Counted from the first letter of the stretch, positions 1 through 10,240 are shown. The stretch is DNA of 64,000 nt from Photobacterium frigidiphilum (GCF_003025615.1 NZ_PYMJ01000020.1:42027-106026), one strand, 5' to 3'. The notes: generated by a model from the letters alone, not told the origin. Numbers and translations are program-made.

Positions 1-69
1 CTCTTTCTTCTAGGATCTTCACATTTTGACCTCGAGCCAAATTTAACGCCGATAAAGTAAAGGTTATTG

Positions 70-417
70 ATGATATCAAAAAAAAGAATAAGTGCAGCCT
101 ATGAAGAATTAAATAGAAAAGGATTTAAAGAGGTGACTTATAATTCTTATGTGACTAAAAAATTAGATCGTATTGGGCTGAGATTTAAACCTTATTATTA
201 TAATAACTTCATTGAAAATTTCATTCACCTTACATTTTCTGCATTATGTGCTTATCTTATATTAAAGTTAATATTTGACTTCTGGTTAAATATTATTAGT
301 TTATCATTTGTTTCTGGGGGTATTGCATTGATAGTGTCTTCTCTTGGGAATGCTGTTTACTTCTCCTATTTAAGAAGTAAGCACAATATATCTAAATGGG
401 ACGATCTTCCTAAATAA
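70..417 (+). CDS. DUF6404 family small membrane protein
   Basis: A 115-residue protein recognised from the pattern of the DUF6404 family found in Vibrionaceae: a short basic N-terminal helix, the segment RIGLRFKPYYYNNF, then two hydrophobic stretches (about residues 50-72 and 75-98) that should span the inner membrane, and a polar tail. Its function is unknown. The ATG at 70 is preferred over the TTG at 67 because an AAAGG sequence lies six bases before it. It stands alone, with a weak hairpin downstream. Confidence 0.75.
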   Translation: MISKKRISAAYEELNRKGFKEVTYNSYVTKKLDRIGLRFKPYYYNNFIENFIHLTFSALCAYLILKLIFDFWLNIISLSFVSGGIALIVSSLGNAVYFSYLRSKHNISKWDDLPK

Positions 418-432
418 TTAAAATTTGAAGGC

Positions 433-461
433 TTCACCTGCAGCTTTACGGTGTAGGTGAA
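433..461 (+). terminator. Weak hairpin after the DUF6404 gene
   Basis: The arms TTCACCT and AGGTGAA enclose a long loop just after the DUF6404 stop codon. There is no good T-tract on the plus strand, so termination here is doubtful. Confidence 0.25.
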
Positions 462-497
462 CAGTTAATTTTATGGATCCTTGAAAACAGTTTCGTG

Positions 498-686
498 ATG
501 ATGGATAGGCTAAGCGGTTGGCTCAGTTAATGGCATAAAGACAAAGCCGAAAACTTACTCAAGCCCCCTTTGATGGGTGTACAAAGAAAAGGTATTCGAG
601 GTCGTTTACTCATTATTCTAGAAGTATCAATGATTGTATCTTACTGGGTTGAAGGTTCAGTTGTTCGTATATTGCGCGAATATTAA
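498..686 (+). pseudogene. Small membrane protein gene with in-frame stop
   Basis: Reading from ATG 498 gives MMDRLSGWLS, then TAA at 528-530, and the same frame continues from WHKDKAENLL to a stop at 684-686. A CAA to TAA change would explain the stop. The downstream part has a basic stretch followed by a hydrophobic helix and the charged end VVRILREY, like a small inner membrane protein. An internal ATG at 573 could still give a short product. I do not recognise the family. The continuity of sensible sequence on both sides of the stop is what I see; the pseudogene status is inferred. Confidence 0.5.
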
Positions 687-720
687 GAAGTATACGTATA
701 TCAAGGCTATTTCTTAATAA

Positions 721-750
721 GAAAAAAGCCTAACTGTGTGAGTTAGGCTT
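721..750 (-). terminator. Rho-independent terminator
   Basis: A perfect 10-bp stem, AAGCCTAACT/AGTTAGGCTT with loop GTGTG. On the minus strand it is followed by a run of T, and it lies about 50 bases after the stop of the minus-strand secreted-protein gene. Confidence 0.8.
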
Positions 751-801
751 TGGAAAAATCATTCTTTGAAATGCTTCATTATCAATAAATAGTGCGTGGC
801 A

Positions 802-1182
802 TCACGGGTAAGAGCATGCATATTCATCACACGTTTCAGCAGATAACATCACTGATCGTGTTGGGTCATTCGCTTTAGTGGTTATTTCTTGATGCTTAGG
901 TGTAAGATTCAGTTCAAATTCGTTCTCTGGCTCATCCGTCCAAAATGTAAAACCGACACTATCACCTGACTGGCCTAATGGGTTACCACGAGGGTCATTT
1001 TTTCGTGGTTGGTCAAGATTGTTACGCGAACGGAATTCATCATCATGTTGGTATGTTGTACGAACCGTCCCGTTAGAATCGACGCATACGGTGTTTTCCA
1101 TCACTCCACTTGGGACGCATTCCGCCATGCTGAGCATTGGAAATAGGCCGACAAGCAATACAATTAGCGTGTTCTTCTTCAT
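802..1182 (-). CDS. Hypothetical secreted protein
   Basis: A protein of about 126 residues starting MKKNTLIVLLVGLF, a typical Sec signal peptide with likely cleavage after SMA. The mature part is polar, with four cysteines (two near its N-terminus and two in the C-terminal motif CDEYAC) that could form disulfides in the periplasm. A longer reading frame begins at 1230, but the ATG at 1182 puts the signal peptide at the start and has a GGA-type ribosome site. The function and family are not recognised. It is followed by a clear terminator. Confidence 0.6.
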   Translation of the reverse strand: MKKNTLIVLLVGLFPMLSMAECVPSGVMENTVCVDSNGTVRTTYQHDDEFRSRNNLDQPRKNDPRGNPLGQSGDSVGFTFWTDEPENEFELNLTPKHQEITTKANDPTRSVMLSAETCDEYACSYP

Positions 1183-1530
1183 GTTTACATTCCATATATG
1201 CGTTTTATTGTGCGCTTTTGTGTTATTCATTGATAATAATAATGAATAAGCATAATGGATGGTGTTTTATTGCGCAATAGTTGAGTGTACAAAAATGTGC
1301 ATCTTGAATGATGTTTTAGGGCTTCTGTTTTAGCTCAATCTCTGCATACATGGTAAATGCGTAAAGGAAGGCACTTAGTCCGTTAAACAATAGACGCAGA
1401 ACTATACTCTACTAGGACGGACTGGCAGATATATTTTGTGTCGTAGTGATATAAAAGATAACCATGATTCTTACCTTACTACTACACATTAAATTGACGT
1501 TATTGTGTATGAGTAATGTTGGAGGTCATT

Positions 1531-2010
1531 ATGACTATTTCTACTAGATTGAATGAGTACTTAGACAAAAATAATATTGCGTATAAAACTGTTCCTCACT
1601 TTCATAGCACAGGTTCAATAAGCACTGCTGTGGCATCAAGCATTCACCCTAAGAATATCGCAAAAGCCGTCTTGCTTGTCGATCATGATGGGCACAAAGT
1701 CATGGCTGTATTACCCGCAGATAAAAAGATATGTATATCCACATTGAATGAAAAATTTAATGCGTCTTATCAACTGATTAAAGAGAAGGATATATATAAT
1801 TTGTTTGCTGATTGTGACGAAGGTGCAATTCCCCCCGTTGGCGGTGCATTTAATATAACGGTTGTGTGTGATGACCTTCTTGATACCTTAGACGGTGTCT
1901 ATATTGAAGCTGGGGATCATCAGACGCTATTGCAGGTAGATCACGAGGCTTTTAAAAGCATTATGGCAAATGCGAAGCATGCACGATTTAGTGAGGAGAT
2001 GCTGCATTAA
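1531..2010 (+). CDS. YbaK/prolyl-tRNA deacylase domain protein
   Basis: A 159-residue protein of the YbaK/EbsC/ProXp fold. Members hydrolyse mischarged aminoacyl-tRNAs in the cytoplasm. Visible family marks are the conserved lysine region NIAKAVLLVD near residue 45, the MAVLPADKK strand, and the loop GAIPPVGGAF near residue 105, which corresponds to the substrate pocket. The ATG at 1531 is chosen over 1516 because GGAGG at 1521-1525 sits five bases before it. It is monocistronic. The substrate amino acid cannot be read from the sequence. Confidence 0.8.
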   Translation: MTISTRLNEYLDKNNIAYKTVPHFHSTGSISTAVASSIHPKNIAKAVLLVDHDGHKVMAVLPADKKICISTLNEKFNASYQLIKEKDIYNLFADCDEGAIPPVGGAFNITVVCDDLLDTLDGVYIEAGDHQTLLQVDHEAFKSIMANAKHARFSEEMLH

Positions 2011-2106
2011 GGATTTTCAAGTGCCTGGTTTTGTATAATAAAATTAAATGGTTATCGGAGTAATTGGTAGCATTGATATTCTATCTTTATCGTAAAGGGG
2101 AGGAGT

Positions 2107-2394
2107 ATGTCGAATAATATTATTGCGGATAATCAGCCAGTGCTTGTCCAATTAGAGAAAGGTAAAACATACCAATTTTGTGTTTGTGGTTATTCGCACA
2201 CACAGCCATTTTGTGACGATTCACATTTAGGTACTGAATTTGAACCGATATATTTTACGGCAGAAAAAACAGAACAACGTTGGCTATGCCAGTGTAAGCA
2301 AAGCGGTAATCAACCATATTGTGATGGAAGCCATAAGGCGTACTCTGAAGATGATATTGGTCTAGAAGCCCCAAATAAAGATGATTCACAGTAA
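2107..2394 (+). CDS. Tandem CDGSH iron-sulfur protein
   Basis: A 95-residue protein with two CDGSH-type [2Fe-2S] motifs. Each has the pattern C-x-C-x2-S-x3-P-x-C-D-x-x-H: the first reads FCVCGYSHTQPFCDDSH and the second WLCQCKQSGNQPYCDGSH. Three cysteines and one histidine per motif bind a labile cluster. Bacterial double-CDGSH proteins are thought to act in redox or iron-sulfur handling in the cytosol. The ribosome site is AGGGGAGGAGT just before the ATG. The first motif has CDDSH rather than CDGSH, a tolerated variant. Confidence 0.88.
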   Translation: MSNNIIADNQPVLVQLEKGKTYQFCVCGYSHTQPFCDDSHLGTEFEPIYFTAEKTEQRWLCQCKQSGNQPYCDGSHKAYSEDDIGLEAPNKDDSQ

Positions 2395-2445
2395 CCTTTT
2401 TTGTAATCGCGGTACGTTTATTAAAGTGAATCGAGAGGAATAAAA

Positions 2446-2467
2446 AAGCCCACAAGAATGTGGGCTT
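2446..2467 (-). terminator. Rho-independent terminator of dcuC
   Basis: A 9-bp stem, AAGCCCACA/TGTGGGCTT with loop AGAA. A T-run follows on the minus strand, just after the dcuC stop. On the plus strand it could also end the CDGSH transcript, but with a poorer tail. Confidence 0.8.
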
Positions 2468-2489
2468 AGATTGTTACTTTGGTTATTGC

Positions 2490-3857
2490 TTATGCGTACA
2501 TTGGTACAAGAACCATGGTGCCAATAATAACGGTAATTAAGCCACAAATAACAGGAACCGACGTACGTTTAACAACTTCGAATGGGCTGATTTTACCCAT
2601 ACCAGATGTTGCAACGATAACACCAGAAACCGGTGAAATAGTACGACCAAGGTTAGAAGCCTGTAGCATCGGGATAATCAAGAATGCAGGGTTTAAACCC
2701 ATTTTACCAGCTAGTGTTGGCGCTAGTTCTACGAATGCGTAAAAAGGTGCATTACCAGAACCTGTCGCAATAGCGGCAGCAACAGTTAGACCTGTTAGAA
2801 GAACCATCAATGCGAAACCACCCGCACCAGCAGCTTCTGCAAGGCCAATTAGATTATCGATAGCACCGATAGACATAAGACCTTGAGCGAATACCCCAGC
2901 GGCAACCAATAGCATTACCACGCCTTTGAATGCATCAGCCATACCTGCATAACAAGATTCTAGATCTTCCAGTGTTTCTTTACCTTTGAAACGCTTGGCA
3001 ACGAAATCAACCATTGCACCTAAGAAGATAGAAGCAACAACAATGGTGTAAATGTCTAATGATAGGCCTTTGATTGTTTCGCCATTAAATAAGAAAACAC
3101 CCACGATAGGTAAGAAAGGCAAGATTGCGTAATACGCAGGTGCATTCACTTCCATTTCAGAAATGTTGACCTTTTCCATTGGCGTATTTTCTTTTTTATC
3201 TAGGTATTTATTCCAGAAGTAAGCCGCGGCAGCCATTACGATGATTGCACAAATTGATACAGGAAGAACTGTTTCAACAGCAAATACGTGTAATGGCATA
3301 CCCGCTTTTTCAGCCGCAACAACAACGTCACCAGATGTTGGTGAAAGAATGATTGCTGCTGGTGACGCACACACTGCCACTGCGGCAGGGCGGGAAATAC
3401 CCATTGCCGTCATCATTGGGAATAGTGTTGCCATTAGTAGTACACCAAGGCCAGTCGCTGAGCTAACAGCTAAAGACATTAGACAAGCTACGATATAAGC
3501 TGCGACTAAAAGAATATAAGGCGATTTGATGAACGAAAGGGGCTTAGAAAACTGTTTAACCACAACATTGTTTGCGCCAATGTGTGTCATGTAAGAAGCG
3601 AAGCCACATAAAAGCATGATTTGCATACCTAAGCCGCCGCCACGGTACTTAAGCATGTATTTCACGAATTCAAGTGAATCTGTCAGTATGTTACCTGTTG
3701 ATGCAATAGATGATGGTAGTACAGTATGGCCTATAGCACCTGCAGTAATAAGAAGCACTAAACCCGCGGTTAATAATACGCCAGCAGGTTTATAGTTTTT
3801 TACAATGAAATAGCCTACTGCGATGGTAACCACCAGGCCAATCAATAGTTCTAACAT
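2490..3857 (-). CDS. dcuC: Anaerobic C4-dicarboxylate transporter DcuC
   Basis: A 455-residue polytopic inner membrane protein matching the DcuC family in length (about 460) and sequence. It has 11-12 hydrophobic segments, the conserved SSATGLGVLLMATLFP region, the ASPAAIILSPTSGD stretch near residue 170 and a C-terminal SNLGRTISPVSG motif. DcuC exports succinate and exchanges C4-dicarboxylates under anaerobic conditions. The gene is monocistronic with a terminator. The upstream region contains TTGAT and ATCAA half-sites, but not with the four-base spacing of an FNR box. Confidence 0.85.
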   Translation of the reverse strand: MLELLIGLVVTIAVGYFIVKNYKPAGVLLTAGLVLLITAGAIGHTVLPSSIASTGNILTDSLEFVKYMLKYRGGGLGMQIMLLCGFASYMTHIGANNVVVKQFSKPLSFIKSPYILLVAAYIVACLMSLAVSSATGLGVLLMATLFPMMTAMGISRPAAVAVCASPAAIILSPTSGDVVVAAEKAGMPLHVFAVETVLPVSICAIIVMAAAAYFWNKYLDKKENTPMEKVNISEMEVNAPAYYAILPFLPIVGVFLFNGETIKGLSLDIYTIVVASIFLGAMVDFVAKRFKGKETLEDLESCYAGMADAFKGVVMLLVAAGVFAQGLMSIGAIDNLIGLAEAAGAGGFALMVLLTGLTVAAAIATGSGNAPFYAFVELAPTLAGKMGLNPAFLIIPMLQASNLGRTISPVSGVIVATSGMGKISPFEVVKRTSVPVICGLITVIIGTMVLVPMYA

Positions 3858-4450
3858 AGCTTTTCTCTCTAACTAAAATGAAATTTTAAAAATGGATGAA
3901 TCAAATTTTGGTATGTAAGTTAGCTGTCTTGTGAGTTGTTGATTCAATCCTTTAAATCAATGCTGTGTTAGCAATAAGCACACAGACTTTTAGTGATTAA
4001 GCTAAAAGGGAATTTGTCGATGTGCTTGCGCTTTTAGAACCGAGATCGTGTTGAATATTTAATCGTTGTAGCGCCTGTATAATGATGTGTAGACCAGACA
4101 GACAAGCCACAATGAAATAACAACATGGAAACGTTCATTTCAATCACAAATAAAAACAAAAAATGTATATTTATAAAAACATTCTCTTACATATTGTTTG
4201 TGAGTAATTTACCTAAAAAGGGGGAGAGAGACGACAGTTAACATCATAAGTTATGATCTACAGCAGGGTTTAAATAAGAGTGTTAATTTTGTGCTATAGA
4301 TATGAAAAGATATGCCTATCTTACTGTAATGAAATGATTAATTGTGGAGAGTGGTTGTTAAGTGTGCGAATGCTCATTAAGCCGTTATAAACTAAGGGAA
4401 CTGTTATTGATCTATTATGAACAACTGTGACGATATGTAAATTATATGAT
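3858..4450. other. Long intergenic region upstream of dcuC
   Basis: About 590 bp between dcuC and a LysR gene, AT-rich and without a credible gene. It must hold the dcuC promoter and any anaerobic or catabolite control sites. A TGTGA half-site occurs near 3930 and again near 4200, consistent with CRP but without full palindromes. No RNA gene was recognised. Confidence 0.4.
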
Positions 4451-5323
4451 TTATTTACACTGTTTTTTAACAAAGTCGATAAACGCTCTATCAGCCAGTG
4501 ATAGATACCCATTTTTTCGCCAAGCCATTGCAATGTTAAGGTAGACAGGTTGTTTAAATGGGATAGGAATAACGCCTTTTTCATGTTCTGTAACAAGCTC
4601 AAGCAAAGCTGATATTGCAAAGTTATGTCGAACTATATTCAGAATCATAGGAAGCAAGTTTGTTTCAAAAGAGATTTTTGGAATGAAATGATGGCTTTGG
4701 CACACTTCATCAATAAATTCACGATGAAAATATCCCGGCTTAAACATGACCAACTCTTCCTTAAAGAAGTCTTCAAAGCCGATATCTTGTTGGGATGCAA
4801 GATGATGGCCTTCACTGACCACTGCAACCATTTGAGATGTGATTAAATGTTCAGTTTCAAGGCGTTCTGGTACATCTTCGTTATGAATAACCCCAAGGTC
4901 TAATTCCCCGTCTAACAGCATTTGACGAATTGATTGGGTGCCAGCTTCAATGATGGTGAGTTTTAGGTTGGGATACTGACTTTTAAAGCCCATTAATATT
5001 TCAGGGAAAAAGTATGAGCCCAACATACTAGGCACCCCTAACTTTACTTCGCCTTTTTCGAGCCCTTTCAATTCAGCCATTGCAATATTTGCATCGTTAA
5101 TTTGTTGCAAAATAAGTCGAGCATGTTTGAGTAAAACCTCGCCTTCATGCGTGAGTGATATTTTACGTTCATTTCGATGAAACAAAGGAAATTCTAATTG
5201 CTGCTCTAATTTTTTGATGGCAACACTTAATGCTGGCTGTGCGATGTGTAACCGTTTCGCAGCACGGGTGAAGTTCTCTGTTTCTGCAAGTGTGACAAAG
5301 TAAGTGAGCAGGCGAGTGTTCAT
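4451..5323 (-). CDS. LysR-type regulator, divergent to an MFS exporter
   Basis: A 290-residue LysR-type transcriptional regulator. The N-terminal winged helix-turn-helix is clear (ETENFTRAAKRLHIAQPALS, then IKKLEQQLEFPLFHR) and is followed by a periplasmic-binding-protein-like effector domain from about residue 90. It sits back to back with an MFS transporter gene, the usual arrangement for a LysR activator and its target. The pairing resembles E. coli ynfL/ynfM, but orthology is not shown. The small-molecule effector is unknown. Confidence 0.85.
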   Translation of the reverse strand: MNTRLLTYFVTLAETENFTRAAKRLHIAQPALSVAIKKLEQQLEFPLFHRNERKISLTHEGEVLLKHARLILQQINDANIAMAELKGLEKGEVKLGVPSMLGSYFFPEILMGFKSQYPNLKLTIIEAGTQSIRQMLLDGELDLGVIHNEDVPERLETEHLITSQMVAVVSEGHHLASQQDIGFEDFFKEELVMFKPGYFHREFIDEVCQSHHFIPKISFETNLLPMILNIVRHNFAISALLELVTEHEKGVIPIPFKQPVYLNIAMAWRKNGYLSLADRAFIDFVKKQCK

Positions 5324-5457
5324 AGCTATAACCTTTGATTATCGAGCTGATAGTTTTTATATATTTTCATTATTATGAGTATATTGCTACTGTTTGGTTA
5401 ATACCATTATTGATAGGTAGATATGTTATCTATCGTCATATTCTGAGTGCTATTGCC

Positions 5458-6681
5458 ATGATTGAAATAAAAACATCTGCCTACCGGCGTGCGAGTTTTG
5501 CGTTAGCATTAGGCTCTTTTATCGTATTTTGTAACTTGTACCTTTTTCAACCTATGTTGCCATTAATGGCTGACAAGTTTAACGCGAGTGCTATTCAGGT
5601 TAATTGGTTATTGGCGGCAGGCACACTGACGTTAGCGCTTACTCTTGTGCCATGGGCGGTGGGTTCAGAGATCATTGGGCGTCGTAAAGTGATGATGCTG
5701 AGTCTTTTCTTATTACCGTTTGTTGGTATGGCAATGCTGTTAGCTGATTCCCTATTAATGCTAACGTTAGCACGCGGTGCTATGGGTATATCCTTGGCGG
5801 GTTTTGCTGCTGTCGCTGTGGCTTATATGGCTGAAGAATTTACCCCAAAAGCATTAATGCTAGCAGTCGGTGGCTATATTAGTGCGAATTCATTAGGGGG
5901 GATCACTGGGCGTTTATACGGCGGTTTCGTCACTGAATATTGGGGATGGGAAGTGGCAGTGATTGGTATGGCTATTTTTAGTCTCTTGGGCGCATTAGCG
6001 GTTAATCGGCTATTACCGGAACAGCAATATTTTACCCCACAGAAAGGGCAGCTCCATGCGCATAATCGCAGTGTAATTGGTCATTTAAGACAGCGAGAAT
6101 TATGGTTGACTATGCTCATTGGCGGATTGAACTTTGCGTTGTTTGTTAACCTTTATACAGTAATGGGTTTTCGCCTTGTTGCCCCCCCGTACTCATTGCC
6201 CATCAGTTTAGCGTCGATGATTTTTCTCTGTTATCTCAGCGGTACTATTACGGCAAAGCTTAGTGGCCGCTGGAGCCAAGTCAATAGCCCGATAAGCGGT
6301 ATTGTATTAGGTACAACGGTGAGTGCCGTCGGTATGTGGATTGCGGCTTATAATTCACTGTACGCAATGCTTATTGGTTTATTGTTTATTAGTTCTGGGG
6401 CATTTTTCACACACTCACTGGCGTATGCATGGGTCAGTCAAAAAGCGAAAACAGCAAAAGCGACAGCAACTGCATTATACCTTGTTCATTATTATGTTGG
6501 TGGCAGCGTCGGTGGCTTCTATTTAATTGCGTGTTGGCAATATGGTGCCTGGCATGGTGTGCTTGCTGGTGGCATGGTGCTGTATGGTTTGATTTATCTG
6601 TTATGTTGGCGCTTACATTGTCGTGCTCAATCAAAAGAAGATACAGCCGCAGTGCTAAAAGGTACGCACACTGCGGTGTAG
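5458..6681 (+). CDS. MFS transporter, YnfM-like
   Basis: A 407-residue major facilitator with 12 predicted membrane segments. The start MIEIKTSAYRRASFALALG leads directly into helix 1, and the first conserved MFS loop is recognisable in GSEIIGRRKVMM near residue 80. The reading frame is open back to a TTG at 5335, but those 41 extra residues would overlap the divergent promoter region, so ATG 5458 is preferred. The LysR gene beside it probably controls it. The likely role is export of small molecules or drugs across the inner membrane; the substrate is not readable. Confidence 0.78.
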   Translation: MIEIKTSAYRRASFALALGSFIVFCNLYLFQPMLPLMADKFNASAIQVNWLLAAGTLTLALTLVPWAVGSEIIGRRKVMMLSLFLLPFVGMAMLLADSLLMLTLARGAMGISLAGFAAVAVAYMAEEFTPKALMLAVGGYISANSLGGITGRLYGGFVTEYWGWEVAVIGMAIFSLLGALAVNRLLPEQQYFTPQKGQLHAHNRSVIGHLRQRELWLTMLIGGLNFALFVNLYTVMGFRLVAPPYSLPISLASMIFLCYLSGTITAKLSGRWSQVNSPISGIVLGTTVSAVGMWIAAYNSLYAMLIGLLFISSGAFFTHSLAYAWVSQKAKTAKATATALYLVHYYVGGSVGGFYLIACWQYGAWHGVLAGGMVLYGLIYLLCWRLHCRAQSKEDTAAVLKGTHTAV

Positions 6682-6703
6682 TTGGGTTTAGCTGAGTGGG
6701 TAA

Positions 6704-8644
6704 TTAATATTTAAATTGTCCTACAACCTTGTTGAGTTGTTCAGACATTAAAGACACTTCACGATTTGACTGAGATGATTGATTAACTGCGGTGACAGTG
6801 TCGATAGCAAGATCGGATATACGGGTAATATTTCGGTCTATCTCGGCTGATACCATCGCTTGCTGTTCTGAGGCTGTGGCAATCTGTAGGTTCTTATCAA
6901 AGATATCTGAAATTGAAGACACAATACGGTTCATTGCATCAATAGCTTCTTCGGTTTGATGAACGGTACTGTCTGTTTGTGATTGGCTTTTTTGCATAAT
7001 GGCAACACTTTGCTCGATACCGGAATGCAATACTTCAATCGTTTGTTCAATCTCTTTGGTTGAGCTGTGGGTTTTTTCTGCTAACTCACGTACTTCATTT
7101 GCTACAACAGCGAACCCTCTACCATGCTCACCTGCTCGTGCTGCTTCTATGGCTGCATTCAACGCCAATAGATTCGTTTGTCCGGTAATATCGCGAATGA
7201 CTGATACTACGCTGTTTATGCTAACGCTTTCTTGCGCTAATTTTTCGATCAATACTTGAGACTGTGAAATATCTGATACGAGCCCTTTAATAGAACTTTC
7301 CGCTTGTTGATTGATTTTTAGGCTCTCTTGAGCATCGGCTTTAACTTTTTCTGCGGTGAGTGCTGCATCACTAATGTTGGTAGCTATTTCGTTACTGGTT
7401 GCGAGTAATTCGTTGACTGCTGTGGCGACAGAAGATGATTCTGCTTGTTGCTGCTGAGCATTCTCTAAACTGTGGCTGACTGCCGATTCTGATTGCGCTG
7501 AAATGGAAGAGAGCTTTGTTGAAATATCGCTGACATTAGAAATGATAGCCTGCAACCTTGATATAAAGAGATCGAATGAGCCGCTAAGTTGCGCTAATTC
7601 ATCATGACCATGATCATTCATACGAACGGTCAAATCACCATTTCCTTCGGCAATATCACGCATTACTTGATTAACGCTGGCAAGCCGTTTTGATATGTGA
7701 AAGCTAATCGTGATGAGCAAGGCTGCCATGATAAGTGTTGTCGCTATACCAATAATCGCGAGTGTTAACTTTTCTTGTTTTTGAATGGTATTAATATCGG
7801 CTAATAAATCTGTTTCAATCACGAATAGCTGGCTTTCAACACTATGGACAATGTTTCGCAAATCACCGTAGAGTCCAGTATTCGGTGTAAGACCAATGAC
7901 GTTATAACCTTCAACAAGTTCATCAAACACTAAGTGATAACGATTCAGACTGCGAATTAATTTATTCTGTTGTTTCGTACTAAGGTCGGTAATTTTTATG
8001 GCGGCAATAAGAGAGTCGATATTATTTTGAAACGTCGTGAAATGGTCGGTATTCATTGAAAGCATAAAATCTTTTTCATTCAACCGTAAAGTGAGCAGCA
8101 TACGGTAGAGGTGATCGTTTCCCGATATTAAGAGTTGTTCTTCCGCAGAATTAGCAAATGTCGTGATATTGCCTCTTAATCCTTCATCGGCGGTTAACCC
8201 AATGATTTGGCTCTGGTCGGCGATGACATTAAATTGTATTTCATATCGCTCAAGTTCTGTAAGTAATATGCGTAGATCATCACCATGTTCAGGCTGGTAT
8301 TGTTCAACAATGGATTGAATACCTTTAATTCTTTGATTTAAATTGGTTATTTCGTTGTTGAAACGATCAATGTACTGTGTATCTAATCGCGTAAGAAAAT
8401 CTTTTTCATAGCGGCGAAGTGTCAATAAATTTGTACTGCTGCGAGTGATTTCTTGCATGGCAAACTGTAGATTATCTAATTTTCGAAATGATATCGTTTC
8501 AAGTGTGCCGTATAGCAGCATGCCTAAGATTAATATGCTTGTTATGAAGTAGAGCTTTGCTTTAATTGTTTTGACTGACAAAAACGAGAATAAGCGGCGA
8601 GTTTTTGTGTGTTTTGTTTTATCAATAGCAACAGAATCATGCAT
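6704..8644 (-). CDS. Methyl-accepting chemotaxis protein with HBM sensor
   Basis: A 646-residue chemoreceptor. The order is: TM helix near residues 30-50; a large periplasmic all-helical domain with two similar modules, each carrying an R-x-x-EKDF motif (RRYEKDFL, then RLNEKDFML) typical of the helical bimodular (HBM) sensor; a second TM near 295-318; HAMP; and the signalling coiled coil with the conserved tip [23 protein letters not shown] receptors such as McpS bind organic acids. It signals through CheA/CheW. No CheR/CheB pentapeptide is seen at the C-terminus. Confidence 0.88.
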   Translation of the reverse strand: MHDSVAIDKTKHTKTRRLFSFLSVKTIKAKLYFITSILILGMLLYGTLETISFRKLDNLQFAMQEITRSSTNLLTLRRYEKDFLTRLDTQYIDRFNNEITNLNQRIKGIQSIVEQYQPEHGDDLRILLTELERYEIQFNVIADQSQIIGLTADEGLRGNITTFANSAEEQLLISGNDHLYRMLLTLRLNEKDFMLSMNTDHFTTFQNNIDSLIAAIKITDLSTKQQNKLIRSLNRYHLVFDELVEGYNVIGLTPNTGLYGDLRNIVHSVESQLFVIETDLLADINTIQKQEKLTLAIIGIATTLIMAALLITISFHISKRLASVNQVMRDIAEGNGDLTVRMNDHGHDELAQLSGSFDLFISRLQAIISNVSDISTKLSSISAQSESAVSHSLENAQQQQAESSSVATAVNELLATSNEIATNISDAALTAEKVKADAQESLKINQQAESSIKGLVSDISQSQVLIEKLAQESVSINSVVSVIRDITGQTNLLALNAAIEAARAGEHGRGFAVVANEVRELAEKTHSSTKEIEQTIEVLHSGIEQSVAIMQKSQSQTDSTVHQTEEAIDAMNRIVSSISDIFDKNLQIATASEQQAMVSAEIDRNITRISDLAIDTVTAVNQSSQSNREVSLMSEQLNKVVGQFKY

Positions 8645-8908
8645 ACTTATACTCTCAGAGATGTGTGAACGCGATGGGATCTGGCGTTTATATCTATATT
8701 GTTCATGACACGCTATAGAGATAAACGCATTAGCTACTACTCATTTCAACTAATCAATTATTTCGAATTTCCCATGCTTATTGTGTTGTTCATGAATATT
8801 TGATATCGATTTGATACGTTTATTCATGAACTGTAATATTCAACTATAGGCGTATTTATGAGAAATGCTTATATGAGTGCGAAAATTGGCTAATTAAATG
8901 ATTATCCC

Positions 8909-8960
8909 CAAGTTATCTCAAGATGTTCGTTGAGGTAACACTGAATTTTGAGGTAACTTG
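8909..8960. repeat. Inverted and direct copies of TTGAGGTAAC
   Basis: CAAGTTATCTCAA at 8909-8921 is complementary (one G-T pair) to TTGAGGTAACTTG at 8948-8960, and a third copy, TTGAGGTAAC, lies at 8930-8939. There is no T-run, so this is more like a binding-site cluster or an RNA structure than a terminator. Confidence 0.4.
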
Positions 8961-8983
8961 AGTATATAACGCTGAAGTAGAAG

Positions 8984-9009
8984 AACTAGGGCACGAAAGC
9001 GCCCTAGTT
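8984..9009 (-). terminator. Putative terminator of the glpABC operon
   Basis: A 9-bp perfect stem, AACTAGGGC/GCCCTAGTT, lies 20 bases after the glpC stop. The minus-strand tail is TTCTTCT, only moderately U-rich, so termination may be incomplete. Confidence 0.55.
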
Positions 9010-9028
9010 GTACAAAGGGAGGGGGCTA

Positions 9029-10240
9029 CTATTGAATTGCCATCGCAAGCAAAGTGATGGGGTGAATGGTTTCTAACTGCGTATTTTCTTCAATTTGCCA
9101 CTTACAGGTCTCACAGTCTGTGATTGCAAAATCTGCATTTGATTGACGAATTTGCTTAAATAGACTTTCACCTATTGCTATCGAGGTATCGTAGTTTTCA
9201 GTTTTGAAACCATAGGTACCCGCCAGCCCACAACATTGGCTATCTAACACGACAACCTCTAAACCTGGGATCATCTTTAACAGTTCAATGGTGTATAAAT
9301 TACCGCCAGTACGTTCAAGGTGACACGGTGTGTGATAGACAATTTTCTTGTTAATCGGCTTCATCTTCGGTGTATTACCGTTCATGAATTGTTTGAGTAA
9401 AAAACGGGTCACATATTCAATTTTATCGGCCACATTGGCATTATCGACTTTCAATACATGCGGATATTCTTCACGCAATGTAAAAGAACAGGTTGAAGAC
9501 GTTGAGACAATAGAAGAATCATACTTCTCAATTGCAGCTTCAAAATTACGCACATTTAGCTTGGCATTTTTCTTGGCTTTGTCGAAAAAACCGTTCGCAA
9601 TTAATGGCACACCACAGCATTTTTCTTTATCCAATAACTGGACACCAATACTCATTGCGTTCATTACTTTTACGAAATCTTTACCCAGTTGTGGGTGATT
9701 GTAATTCACAAAGCACCCGTGAAAGTAGTGCACTTGTTGAGGGTACAATGCCTGACTGGTACAGTTCTGCTTATACCAGCGACGGAATGTGCCGTGTGAA
9801 TATTTCGGTAATGATTTATGGTCATGCACACCAATGGTTTTATGCATGATTTTTTTAACTGGTTTAATGCTGGTGATCGTGTTTACTATCGGTGCGAACG
9901 GTGTCGCAATCGATCCCATTAAATCAGTATGACTCAGTACAAAATCACGAATGGTTTTAATGTTTAACGGCATTTTTGCATGTTCGTCACGTGCAACCGC
10001 AATCATGTCGCCAATCTTCACGCCTGAAGGACACGCCGTTTCGCAGCGCTTACAGTTAGTACACAGTTTTAAAGTTTCGTCATAAAATTCAGGGCTTTTG
10101 ATGCGTAAACGTTCGCCATCAGGGCCGCATTGTTTAGGGCCTGGGTATTCAGGGTTTGCTTTGGCAACAGGGCAATAAACGGTACAAACAGTACACTTAA
10201 TACATTGGTCAAAGCTGGTGTCTTTCTGTAGAAGGCTCAT
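9029..10240 (-). CDS. glpC: Anaerobic glycerol-3-phosphate dehydrogenase subunit C
   Basis: A 403-residue iron-sulfur subunit. Two ferredoxin-type [4Fe-4S] motifs lie in the N-terminal 80 residues ([12 protein letters not shown] and [14 protein letters not shown]), followed by two CCG domains (CCGVP near residue 215 and CCGLAGTYG near 350) that can bind a further cluster or heme. It anchors GlpAB to the membrane and passes electrons to menaquinone for anaerobic respiration. It overlaps glpB by four bases, so it is the last gene of a translationally coupled glpABC operon. Confidence 0.93.
   Translation of the reverse strand: MSLLQKDTSFDQCIKCTVCTVYCPVAKANPEYPGPKQCGPDGERLRIKSPEFYDETLKLCTNCKRCETACPSGVKIGDMIAVARDEHAKMPLNIKTIRDFVLSHTDLMGSIATPFAPIVNTITSIKPVKKIMHKTIGVHDHKSLPKYSHGTFRRWYKQNCTSQALYPQQVHYFHGCFVNYNHPQLGKDFVKVMNAMSIGVQLLDKEKCCGVPLIANGFFDKAKKNAKLNVRNFEAAIEKYDSSIVSTSSTCSFTLREEYPHVLKVDNANVADKIEYVTRFLLKQFMNGNTPKMKPINKKIVYHTPCHLERTGGNLYTIELLKMIPGLEVVVLDSQCCGLAGTYGFKTENYDTSIAIGESLFKQIRQSNADFAITDCETCKWQIEENTQLETIHPITLLAMAIQ

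Larger units (their letters stand above)
8645..9028. other. Intergenic region upstream of chemoreceptor, downstream of glpC
   Basis: About 380 bp with no gene. It holds the chemoreceptor promoter side, a cluster of three TTGAGGTAAC-like words at 8909-8960 and a glpC-proximal hairpin at 8984-9009. Confidence 0.4.

Noticed and set aside
3930..3970. FNR box upstream of dcuC
   Set aside because: TTGAT and ATCAA are present but separated by about 12 bases instead of four.
4321..4620. 99-codon minus-strand frame
   Set aside because: It is a shadow of the LysR gene at 4451-5323 and the intergenic DNA.
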